The translations under genes and the position numbers were made by a program. From Gimesia benthica (GTDB lineage: Bacteria; Planctomycetota; Planctomycetia; Planctomycetales; Planctomycetaceae), in NCBI RefSeq assembly GCF_009720525.1, contig NZ_CP043930.1:7390001-7454000 (forward strand): a stretch of 64,000 bases of DNA. The letters run 5' to 3'. This document shows positions 29,337 to 37,484 of the stretch, piece by piece (position 1 is the first letter of the stretch; the number at the start of each line of letters is the position of its first letter). A model generated the notes under the pieces. That model was not told the DNA's origin and searched no databases. It saw nothing but the letters and a program-made list of their open reading frames with translations.

Positions 29337-29606
29337 ATGCCAAACACGAAAAGTGCCAAAAGAGCGTTGCGGAAAAGTGAAGTTCGTCGTGTCCGTAACC
29401 GTGCGACCCGTTCTGAATTACGATCTGCCATCAAAAATGCCCGTGCTGCGATCACCGGTGACGATGCACAGGCTGCCACCAAAGCATTACAGCTGGCCAG
29501 CAAACAGATCGATCAGGCTGCTGCCAAAGGCATCATCCACAAAAACGCTGCTGCCCGGACCAAATCACGTCTGGCAAAGAGCGCCAATCAGAAAACAGCT
29601 GAGTAG
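29337..29606 (+). CDS. rpsT: 30S ribosomal protein S20
   Basis: An 89-residue, Lys/Arg/Ala-rich primary 16S rRNA binding protein. The start [20 protein letters not shown] and the helical [40 protein letters not shown] are typical S20. Monocistronic with its own terminator. The 213-base upstream gap must hold its promoter. Confidence 0.98.
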   Translation: MPNTKSAKRALRKSEVRRVRNRATRSELRSAIKNARAAITGDDAQAATKALQLASKQIDQAAAKGIIHKNAAARTKSRLAKSANQKTAE

Positions 29607-29644
29607 TCTCTCTCAACCAGCTGATCTGAAACCGAATACACCAG

Positions 29645-29679
29645 CCCCGCACAGGTCCTCTGCGCGGGGTTTTGTTTTT
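29645..29679 (+). terminator. Terminator of rpsT
   Basis: CCCCGC (29645-29650) pairs with GCGGGG (29664-29669), followed by TTTTGTTTTT (29670-29679), 38 bases after the rpsT stop and in front of the convergent SDR gene. Confidence 0.85.
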
Positions 29680-29696
29680 GGAACCGCCTCCTCACC

Positions 29697-30506
29697 TCAC
29701 CAGTGCATCACAAAACCTCCGTCCACGTTGATGGTCTGACCCGTCACCTGCGCGGCGCGAGCCGAACTGAGAAACACAATCATATCCGCAATGTCCTGAG
29801 TCGTCTGCCACCGTTGCAGGGGAACCAGCTGACGGATTTTATCCCCCGCCCAGTCCTCATAGCTCCGTTTCTGATCCTCTGGTTGACGATCATTCCACGC
29901 CTGCCACACCGATTGATTCAACGGCGTCTGCACCATTCCCGGACAGACTGAATTCACGCGAATTCCCTCCGCAGCCAGATCTTTTGCCAGGCACTGGGCG
30001 AAGTTGATGTTCGCCGCTTTCGACGCGCTGTAAGGAGGATCGGTCTGTGATCCGATCTGCCCGGCAATCGAACTCACAAACACCATGCTCCCCGCGTCCG
30101 ATTCCTGCATCACCGGCGTCACCGCATGCGCCACATTCACCATGCCCTGCATGTTGACTTCAAACACGCGCGGCCAGTCAGCCGGAGTCAGATTCGTAAA
30201 CGGGAACCCGAATTTACCCGACCCGATCGCAGCCGCATGCACCAGGTGCGCGAATGACTTCACCTCCGCCACCGTCTGTCGGGTCACATCCTGTAACGCT
30301 TCAAAATCGGTGATATCGACTTGAAATCCATGCACCGTCTGCCCGGTTTCTGAAGCGAGCTGTTCCGCCACCGCCGTTACCTGGTCTGACTGATCCCAGA
30401 GGACGGGCAGGGCACCTTCCTCGGCAAAGGTCCGTGCGGTCGCCAGTCCAATTCCGCTGGCACCTCCGGTGATGATAACGGGAACATTCTGTAATTTGAG
30501 ATCCAT
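29697..30506 (-). CDS. Short-chain dehydrogenase/reductase
   Basis: A 269-residue classical SDR, an NAD(P)-dependent oxidoreductase. Start at the ATG 30506 gives the usual VPVIITGGASGIGLATARTF (TGxxxGIG nucleotide loop). Catalytic Ser (VFVSSIAGQIGS), Tyr-x-x-x-Lys (PPYSASKAANINFAQ) and the PG motif (NSVCPGMVQTPLN) are all present, and the C-terminus ends TGQTINVDGGFVMHW. The open frame continues far upstream on this strand, but that is antisense to the next gene. Substrate unknown. Confidence 0.95.
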   Translation of the reverse strand: MDLKLQNVPVIITGGASGIGLATARTFAEEGALPVLWDQSDQVTAVAEQLASETGQTVHGFQVDITDFEALQDVTRQTVAEVKSFAHLVHAAAIGSGKFGFPFTNLTPADWPRVFEVNMQGMVNVAHAVTPVMQESDAGSMVFVSSIAGQIGSQTDPPYSASKAANINFAQCLAKDLAAEGIRVNSVCPGMVQTPLNQSVWQAWNDRQPEDQKRSYEDWAGDKIRQLVPLQRWQTTQDIADMIVFLSSARAAQVTGQTINVDGGFVMHW

Positions 30507-30650
30507 AAGCTGCTGATCCTGCAGAGAGGTGGTGTGAGTCCAGTAACTGTTCCGCCCATTCTGATCGATGCCTTTTCTCCCTGCAAGCGGACTGTTATCT
30601 TGAAGGAAACGAAACAGGACAACCGGAACCGCAGCTGCAAAGGAACCTCT

Positions 30651-31472
30651 ATGAAACTGGGGATGATCAACTCCGCCTGGGCTCAGGCCGGTCGTGATAC
30701 CGCCTGGGGATTGCACAAAACGAAAGAGATCGGCTTTGACAGCGTGGATATCTTCATTGATCCGCAGGATGTCGACATCCGCGAGCGGAGACTGGTCAAG
30801 GATACCTGTGACCAGCTCGACCTGCCCATCATGTCCGTCTGCTGTGTCGCAGTCGGCCTGATCGACTTCAATCCCAGCGTGCAGCGATTCCATCTCCAGC
30901 GGGTCAAGGATTACCTCGATCTCTGTTACGAGTACGAGGCCCGTAACCTCTTGCTGGTCCTCGGAGAATACATCTGGAACCGCGAAGTCATTCCCCCCGC
31001 AGAACAGTGGCAGACCGCGGTGGAGAATTGTCGCAGGCTCGCCGAATACGCGGCCAACCTGGGGCTGGAAATCGCCCTGGAACTCGAACCGTTTCCCCTC
31101 TCGCTGCTCAACGACGTCGATTCCATGGTCCGCTTCGTCGATGAAGTCGATCATTCCGCGCTCAAGGCCAATATCGATGTCTCGCACCTCCTGCTCGCTG
31201 GCGTCGAACCACCCGAACTGCAGAAGCTGCAGGGCAAGGCCATCCATGTCCACATTTCGGACTGCGATGGTAAAGTGCACGGCGATCTGCCTCCCGGACG
31301 TGGCGTTGTTCACTTCGAACCCTACCTGGCTGAGATTAAAAAATTGAACATCGACGGGGCCATTTCGCTCGAGCTCGAGTACTCCCCCGAACCTGATAAA
31401 ATCGAGGAATGGGTCCGCGAAGCATACGAATCCACTGATTCCCTCATGAAACAGGCCGGTTTGCGTGGCTGA
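30651..31472 (+). CDS. Sugar phosphate isomerase/epimerase (xylose isomerase-like TIM barrel)
   Basis: A 273-residue AP endonuclease-2/xylose-isomerase-like TIM-barrel protein. The ATG at 30651 follows AAGGAA. Signature stretches: GLHKTKEIGFDSVDIFIDPQ, ARNLLLVLGEYIWNRE, GLEIALELEPFPLSL (metal-ligand Glu), ALKANIDVSHLLLAGV, KAIHVHISDCDGKVHGDLPP (His/Asp ligands) and GAISLELEYSPEP. Such proteins isomerise or epimerise keto-sugars. Divergent from the SDR gene with a 144-base gap; both could serve one sugar or polyol pathway, but that is inference. Confidence 0.9.
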   Translation: MKLGMINSAWAQAGRDTAWGLHKTKEIGFDSVDIFIDPQDVDIRERRLVKDTCDQLDLPIMSVCCVAVGLIDFNPSVQRFHLQRVKDYLDLCYEYEARNLLLVLGEYIWNREVIPPAEQWQTAVENCRRLAEYAANLGLEIALELEPFPLSLLNDVDSMVRFVDEVDHSALKANIDVSHLLLAGVEPPELQKLQGKAIHVHISDCDGKVHGDLPPGRGVVHFEPYLAEIKKLNIDGAISLELEYSPEPDKIEEWVREAYESTDSLMKQAGLRG

Positions 31473-31644
31473 AATCGACTTAAACCGGCGGAAATTGCCG
31501 TGAAACGAGAGAGTTTTTTGATTTCCATGAATCCCCCTGTCTGTTGCTTGAAGTTTTGACTGCGTTTCCCTAATTTCGCTGCTGGAGACGCCCACTGGCT
31601 GGCGTTAATTTCGGAACTTTTTACAAATATTGAGAATTCAAACA

Positions 31645-32904
<1,260 letters not shown>

Positions 32905-32935
32905 GTGATCCCGGTTTAACCGAGAACCAGCTACC

Positions 32936-32967
32936 GGCAGACAGGCCTCGACCTGTCTGCCTTTTTT
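32936..32967 (+). terminator. Rho-independent terminator of sat
   Basis: A perfect 10-base stem GGCAGACAGG / CCTGTCTGCC (32936-32945, 32952-32961), 6-base loop, then TTTTTT. Confidence 0.95.
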
Positions 32968-33269
32968 CATGCGCACAACACGCTGCGCTCGTCCCACTCC
33001 TGGTTGTTCCCTCATAAACAGATCTCACTTTCCTGTACGCACCACTGCACAGATCCTAACTGGGACTGCTCAAATTGAACTTGATCCGCCCCCGCCGATC
33101 CGTATCCTGTTTCGAACGTGGCTCGCGCGCGAGGCAGGTCATCGTGCACTGGAACAGGACGCACCACTGACTCAGATTCACCTGAATCACAGGCGTATTT
33201 CACCGGCTTTTCAGTAGAACAGTTTGAGCTGGTTCGCAAAGTTCTCCCCCCGATGTTCAGGGCAGACCA

Positions 33270-33344
33270 GGACAGATTCCGGTCAGACAAGGACAAAATC
33301 CGGGACACACCAGGACAAAATCCAGCCACATCGGGACAAAATTC
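33270..33344. repeat. Four iteron-like GGACAAAATCC repeats
   Basis: GGACA(G/A)A(A/T)T(C/T)C-like elements start at 33270, 33291, 33313 and 33334, that is at 21-22-base intervals, about two helical turns. The second and third are identical. The surrounding stretch (32968-33466) shows no gene with a good start or composition. Confidence 0.7.
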
Positions 33345-33484
33345 TGTCTTGACCCCCAGCTGCCCTTCAACAAAATCAATCTCAACACGAGCCATCTGTT
33401 CGGTCTCCCTGCATGCCACCTTGTCTGAAGAAACCAGTAAACCAGAGTAATACATCGAACCCAAATCCTCCTGAGCGGCAAGGC

Positions 33485-33687
33485 GCCAGGTAGCGTTTAT
33501 TTAATAGTTTTCTACGTGATCATAAGGTCGACAGCGTTAGCTATGTAAGTATCCACCGTGGCCGAGGGTATGCTGTTACTCTTGTTTTCAGGACTTCAAC
33601 AGCAGAAAAGAAAATTAGCCGCAGGGCGTTAGCCCCGGTTGAAACATCTTTGGTATATATCATCCGAATTAAGAAACGCTACCTGGC
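33485..33687. mobile_element. MITE-like insertion with 14-base terminal inverted repeats
   Basis: GCCAGGTAGCGTTT (33485-33498) is exactly inverted as AAACGCTACCTGGC (33674-33687), bounding about 203 bases that are absent from copy B at the same place. It carries no open reading frame of note. Its interior contains CCGCAGGGCGTTAGCCCC-type sequence also found elsewhere in the island. A clear target duplication is not visible, so the mobile nature is inferred from inverted ends and the empty-site comparison. Confidence 0.55.
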
Positions 33688-33810
33688 CAGCGGTAATCAA
33701 CTAGACGATCAAAGCACATACCGGTAGCCAACACTATTCCGCTCAAACCAAATCAGTCATAGGACCTTCGCCCCAGTCGAAACATACAATCCACAACCAG
33801 CCTGCCAACC

Positions 33811-33896
33811 GGGTAAGCCCGAATAAAATTCGGGCCGAGCGCAGCGAGCAGAAAACCGTCAGAGCAACAGATCAATCCAGGAACAGGAAACCAACC
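33811..33896. repeat. 86-base inserted repeat unit flanked by CCAACC duplications
   Basis: Inserted in copy A within the block written CCAACCCCGGAATAG in copy B, and bounded by CCAACC at 33805-33810 and 33891-33896. It begins with a hairpin (GCCCGAAT-AAA-ATTCGGGC) followed by GAGCGCAGCGAGCAG. The same unit recurs near 33986, 34157 and, degenerate, 34433. Confidence 0.6.
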
Positions 33897-33985
33897 CCAG
33901 AATAGTAGGGTGCGGACCCACGTGTCCGCCCGCCGGGCGACATACCATTCGTTTCCGCTTTCGATGCCACCAGAAAAAATCCCGG

Positions 33986-34100
33986 GTGACCCCGAATGCA
34001 ATTCGGGGCGAGCACAGCGAGCAAGAGGTCGCAGCTTCCGCGTCCAATCCAGGGGAAACCAGTCCCATTCTAAAAATGCGCACCAGTTCGCCAATCTGAA
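33986..34100. repeat. Degenerate copy of the CCCGAAT-hairpin repeat
   Basis: GTGACCCCGAATGCAATTCG GG-type hairpin followed by GAGCACAGCGAGCAAG and a diverged tail ending around ATGCGCACCAGTTCGCC. Orientation is the same as the other copies. Confidence 0.55.
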
Positions 34101-34156
34101 CATCGCCCATCACCCGCTCATTCAATAGCGAAAAAGATTCCCCTTCCGGATAAAAG

Positions 34157-34291
34157 GGTAGGCCCGAATATAATTCGGGCCGAGCGCAGCGAGCAGGAAA
34201 CTGTCAGAGCAACAGATCAATCCAGAAACAGGAAACCAACCTCTGAAAACCAGGGTGCGGACCCACGTATCCGCCCGCCAGATCCTTCATT
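34157..34291. repeat. Copy C of hairpin repeat joined to the TGCGGACCC block
   Basis: GGGTAGGCCCGAATATAATT and CGGGCCGAGCGCAGCGAGCA, then CTGTCAGAGCAACAGATCAA, CAGGAAACCAACC and GGGTGCGGACCCACGTATCC. Nearly identical to the 33811-33935 part of copy A, showing that the hairpin unit and the TGCGGACCC block also travel together. Confidence 0.7.
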
Positions 34292-34432
34292 CCCGATTAT
34301 GTCTTCCATCACGAGCACGTTTCCGCTAAGTTCACTCATTCAAGCAGGCCTGCGTGTCTGCCAGATGCCATTTGATCCCATCCTGCTCTCATTGGCACCT
34401 GACTGAAAATCCCGCTGACGTCGGTTGCCACA

Positions 34433-34530
34433 ACCGTTAGGCCCAAATGCATTTCGGGCCGGGCGCAGCGAGCAGGAATCATCCCAGATCAAACTATGGT
34501 GTGCGGACTCCCATGTCCCCGCCTGGTGAT
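34433..34530. repeat. Diverged copy E of the hairpin/TGCGG repeat
   Basis: AGGCCCAAATGCATTTCGGG plus CCGGGCGCAGCGAGCAGG, followed by GTGTGCGGACTCCCATGTCC. The most diverged copy. Between it and the first LRR gene (34531-34764) I see no gene. Confidence 0.55.
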
Positions 34531-34764
34531 ACTGATTCTGAATCAGCCCCCAATGTTCTCTGTCAGGGCTGCTGCTGATCCCGTCAACCCGACGGTCGAT
34601 GTTAAGCAAAAGTAACGCACGCCCGTAGCTGAATATCGCGAAGTGGAACGGATCCGAACCTCACAAAGAGAACCAAAGAATCCGGATCCCGCTTCCTTCA
34701 ACTCGACAAAACAGAAATTCATCAATCTCAACATTTGAAATCCATGATCAGGAAAGGAAACGGT

Positions 34765-35367
34765 ATGGAAGATTTAGTATCGTTCGTCGAAAGTAAGGGC
34801 GGACACATTAGGCAAAACGAACAGGGAGAACTCGACAGCATCTATCTGTATAACTGTAATGTCGCTGACCACGACCTGGATATTTTTACGCGATTAGGCG
34901 CCAATGAAATCGCGCTTTTAGATTTTAGTGGAACACAAGTGACTGACGAAGTTCTTGCTAAATTAGCGTCTCTGCAACATCTGGAATATCTTGAATTAGG
35001 GCACACTACAATAACCGGAACTGGATTCGCCAATGTAACGTTTACATCACTTAAGAAACTCTCGTTCCGTGGATGTGATCAGTTGAACGTGGATGGTTTC
35101 CAACAAATCGTCAAATGCCAAAATCTTGAAAAACTGGATTTGGTTGAAAGCAATATCGACGATCCGTTTCTGCAGGAAATTGCCAAACTCCCCAGGTTAA
35201 AAACACTGTGGGCCGATCACACCAGACTGACGAATGCGGGACTGCAATATTTAAATAACATGACTCAGTTAAGATCATTCACTCTTGATAAGACTGCAGT
35301 CACACGCGAGGGCATGCAGGAACTCTGGAAACATCTCCCCGATCTCAACAATGGATTCATCATGTGA
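34765..35367 (+). CDS. Leucine-rich-repeat protein, first of a tandem pair
   Basis: A 200-residue cytoplasmic protein from the ATG at 34765 (GGAAAGGAAAC upstream); an in-frame start at 34735 is less well placed. The N-terminal cap MEDLVSFVESKGGHIRQNEQ is followed by about five LRRs of roughly 23 residues: EIALLDFSGTQVTDEVLAKL, LEYLELGHTTITGTGFANV, LEKLDLVESNIDDPFLQEI, LKTLWADHTRLTNAGLQYL, LRSFTLDKTAVTREGM. The LxLxxTxIT...G pattern is common in planctomycete LRR proteins. AT-richer than surrounding genes and in a repeat island, so possibly acquired. Function unknown; presumably protein binding. Confidence 0.85.
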   Translation: MEDLVSFVESKGGHIRQNEQGELDSIYLYNCNVADHDLDIFTRLGANEIALLDFSGTQVTDEVLAKLASLQHLEYLELGHTTITGTGFANVTFTSLKKLSFRGCDQLNVDGFQQIVKCQNLEKLDLVESNIDDPFLQEIAKLPRLKTLWADHTRLTNAGLQYLNNMTQLRSFTLDKTAVTREGMQELWKHLPDLNNGFIM

Positions 35368-35428
35368 TGATTAATCGGATGCTTTAAAACGTGATCTAAC
35401 AGTGAAATCAAAAAAGGAAGGAAATGAT

Positions 35429-36031
35429 ATGGAAGAATTAATATCGTTCGTCGAAAGTAAGGGCGGACGCATTTCGCAAAACGAACAGGGCGAATTTGCC
35501 TGGGTATTTCTGACGAACCAAAAGGTAGATGACCAGGATCTGGACATCTTTATGCAATCAGGTGCCAGCCAAATAGCGTATTTATCTCTCAACGGCACAC
35601 AAGTGACTGATGAAGGGCTTGCGAAATTAGCGTCCCTCTATTGCCTGGAAAAGCTTGACTTGGGACGCACAAAAATAACCGGAACCGGATTCGCCAACGT
35701 CAAGTTCTCATCACTCAAGAAACTCTCATTAGATAAATGTGATATGCTGACAGTGGATGGTTTCAAAGAGATCGTCAAATGCCAAAATTTTGAAAAACTG
35801 AATTTGATTGAAAGCAACATCGACAATGAATTTCTGCAGGAAATTGCCAAACTCGATAAGTTACTCACATTATGGATCGATGATACGAAAGTGACGAATG
35901 CAGGCCTGTCCTGCTTAAACGGCATGACTCAGTTGAAGTCACTCAGTATCAGGGGCACTACAATCACACGCGAGGGCATGCTGCAACTCTGGAAACATCT
36001 CCCCGATCTCAACAAGGGATTGACGATGTGA
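35429..36031 (+). CDS. Leucine-rich-repeat protein, second of a tandem pair
   Basis: Also exactly 200 residues, starting at the ATG 35429 after GGAAGGAAATGAT. It aligns with the upstream gene throughout without gaps: MEELISFVESKGGRISQNEQ, YLSLNGTQVTDEGLAKLASL, LEKLDLGRTKITGTGFANV, FEKLNLIESNIDNEFLQEI, LLTLWIDDTKVTNAGLSCL, and the end WKHLPDLNKGLTM. The two genes plus their upstream ribosome-binding region therefore come from one tandem duplication. Differences concentrate on the variable positions of the repeats, as expected if binding specificity diverged. Confidence 0.85.
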   Translation: MEELISFVESKGGRISQNEQGEFAWVFLTNQKVDDQDLDIFMQSGASQIAYLSLNGTQVTDEGLAKLASLYCLEKLDLGRTKITGTGFANVKFSSLKKLSLDKCDMLTVDGFKEIVKCQNFEKLNLIESNIDNEFLQEIAKLDKLLTLWIDDTKVTNAGLSCLNGMTQLKSLSIRGTTITREGMLQLWKHLPDLNKGLTM

Positions 36032-36077
36032 TGATTGATTGGATGCTTCCAAAACGTGATTAGCAATCCCTCCATAT

Positions 36078-36269
36078 CCTCCTGAGCGGCAAGCCACTAG
36101 CCGCCGGTAATCAGTGAGATCATTAAAGTACATCACGGTGGCAAACGCTATTCCGCTCAAATCAAATCAGCCGCAAGGCCTTAGCCCCGGTTGAAACAAT
36201 CAATCCAGAACCAGCCTGCCAACCCCGGAATAGTAGGGTGCGGAACCACGTGTCCGCCCGCCGGGCGAC
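36078..36269. repeat. Composite dispersed repeat, copy B (uninterrupted)
   Basis: 192 bases from CCTCCTGAGCGGCAAGCCAC to CCGCCCGCCGGGCGAC, with GCCGCCGGTAATCAGTGAG, CCGCAAGGCCTTAGCCCCGG TTGAAAC and TAGTAGGGTGCGG blocks. Same orientation as copy A, 2.6 kb away. Together they bracket the LRR pair. Confidence 0.8.
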
Positions 36270-36303
36270 AGGGAGAAAAGACACGATTCGTGTCTGATGC
36301 CGT

Positions 36304-36600
36304 TTACCATTTGGTTACAGAGTACAGACCTGCCAAGATAAACAGAAGAAAGGTCACGATACGTGCTTTGAAAAGGGCGTCATGCACTGTGACCAGGCCT
36401 CTTAATTTCTCATTCGAATCACAACGGGCGAAATCAGAAATCATCGACCATGTTTTCAATTCACGCACATTAAGTAGTTCATCCGACTTACTGATGATCA
36501 AGTCTGCATTTCGCGCATGTCGACAGGCGATGGAAAGACAAACCTGGTCAATGACAGTAAAAAGAAAACAGAGTGCAAAGGCAGTCAATGTAAGAAGCAT
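36304..36600 (-). CDS. Small two-segment membrane protein
   Basis: A 98-residue protein. CAGGAG lies eight bases before the ATG at 36600, which supports it as real. Two hydrophobic segments, at the N-terminus (MLLTLTAFALCFLFTVIDQV) and the C-terminus (IVTFLLFILAGLYSVTKW), flank a hydrophilic loop with several charged residues and cysteines. No family recognised. It follows the 36627-37391 gene by 26 bases on the same strand and is probably co-transcribed. Confidence 0.65.
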   Translation of the reverse strand: MLLTLTAFALCFLFTVIDQVCLSIACRHARNADLIISKSDELLNVRELKTWSMISDFARCDSNEKLRGLVTVHDALFKARIVTFLLFILAGLYSVTKW

Positions 36601-36626
36601 TGTCTGACTCCTGAGAAAAACTATCT

Positions 36627-37391
36627 TTACTGCTTCACTTTTGGGTTGCTGTCACCAAAAAAGCTCCAGGGTTTCTCCTCAGTTTTCTTTACCTTTCTGG
36701 TCTGGGGATCAATCCAGACCGTCGCTGCAAACTTTTTCGTCCGATCAGTCAAATCGAGTTTCAATAAGCCAGCATCCCATTGTATCTTTTTGAGAATCGG
36801 GGTGGCACCTTGAGAGCTGAATGCACCATTCGTAAACATCCACGGGTTTTGGATATGCGCACCCAGCTGGGTTGTATTTTCTTGTTTCAACACATTGCTT
36901 AATGGTATCGCTGACTGCAGCAATGTGAAACCCGAGATATCCTGTTCAAAACGAGATGTCAGGTCAGGGGATGCTTTATTGGGATCACGCTGCAGTAAAC
37001 TCTCGCACCAGTCGATGCGATCTCCTATGAGGCGAAATCCCAAAATCCCCTCTTGCAACACCAGATAGGTATTTTGTTCGGGGCCCGCCCAGGTCAGGCC
37101 TGATTGGGGATCGGAGAAGATAACCACGGGAATGGTCCGCTTTCGGGAGCCATGCTTCAGTTTATAAACGGCACGTTTTCCTGTGATCATCTCAGGTGAC
37201 TCAGTACCTGATCGCAGTAATGGGACTTGTGTAACTTGCCAGGCGACTGTCTGCTTCTTTTTGACATTCTCCGGAAACCCCAGAGACTCCTTCTTCGTTG
37301 AGCTCTCCTGTTGCGCGAACAGTCGGTCCACAGCTCCGGCGAATACAGCCGACAGAAGAATTGTCGCACCGAGAAAATGGGAAAAGCTAAT
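36627..37391 (-). CDS. Exported hypothetical protein, possible ATT start
   Basis: Family not recognised. A start at the GTG 37331 would cut off an obvious export signal. Reading upstream in frame gives SFSHFLGATILLSAVFAG then AVDRLFAQQES, a signal-peptide-like core with an A-x-A-like end. The only well-placed ribosome binding site, ACAGGAG at 37406-37400, is eight bases before ATT (37391-37389); no ATG, GTG or TTG lies there. So an ATT start, or a mutated ATG, is suggested. The mature part of about 220 residues has alternating beta-like strands (TYLVLQEGILGFRLIGDRID, KFAATVWIDPQTRKVKK), faintly reminiscent of LolA-type folds; I would not assign it. Confidence 0.6.
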   Translation of the reverse strand: MSFSHFLGATILLSAVFAGAVDRLFAQQESSTKKESLGFPENVKKKQTVAWQVTQVPLLRSGTESPEMITGKRAVYKLKHGSRKRTIPVVIFSDPQSGLTWAGPEQNTYLVLQEGILGFRLIGDRIDWCESLLQRDPNKASPDLTSRFEQDISGFTLLQSAIPLSNVLKQENTTQLGAHIQNPWMFTNGAFSSQGATPILKKIQWDAGLLKLDLTDRTKKFAATVWIDPQTRKVKKTEEKPWSFFGDSNPKVKQ

Positions 37392-37484
37392 AGTACTTAC
37401 TCCTGTAAAAGCAGGGGGAAGTAGAAAAAGATGTCAGGTTTTAATAAAGGCACCCACCGCAAGCCTGTGTCCCAACCAACCCCC

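Larger units (their letters stand above)
33467..33941. repeat. Composite dispersed repeat, copy A (with two insertions)
   Basis: Begins CCTCCTGAGCGGCAAGGC and ends with the block TGTCCGCCCGCCGGGCGAC, like copy B at 36078-36269. Shared internal blocks are CGGTAATCA, TATTCCGCTCAAA, CAGCCTGCCAACC and TAGTAGGGTGCGG. Compared with B it carries two additional segments (33485-33687 and 33811-33896). No coding potential seen. CGGCAAGG... and GTTAGCCCCGGTTGAAAC-type motifs are, as far as I recall, common in planctomycete intergenic DNA. Confidence 0.8.

Noticed and set aside
30507-31595. Upstream extension of the SDR reading frame
   Set aside because: Antisense to the TIM-barrel gene; the SDR fold begins at the ATG 30506.
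33012-33464. 150-codon minus-strand frame over the iteron-like repeats
   Set aside because: Composition is not protein-like, it reads the short repeats as Cys/Pro-rich peptides, and it has no homologous features.
33467-36269. Repeats considered as a CRISPR array
   Set aside because: Unit lengths, spacing and nesting are irregular and there are no cas genes; these are dispersed intergenic repeats.
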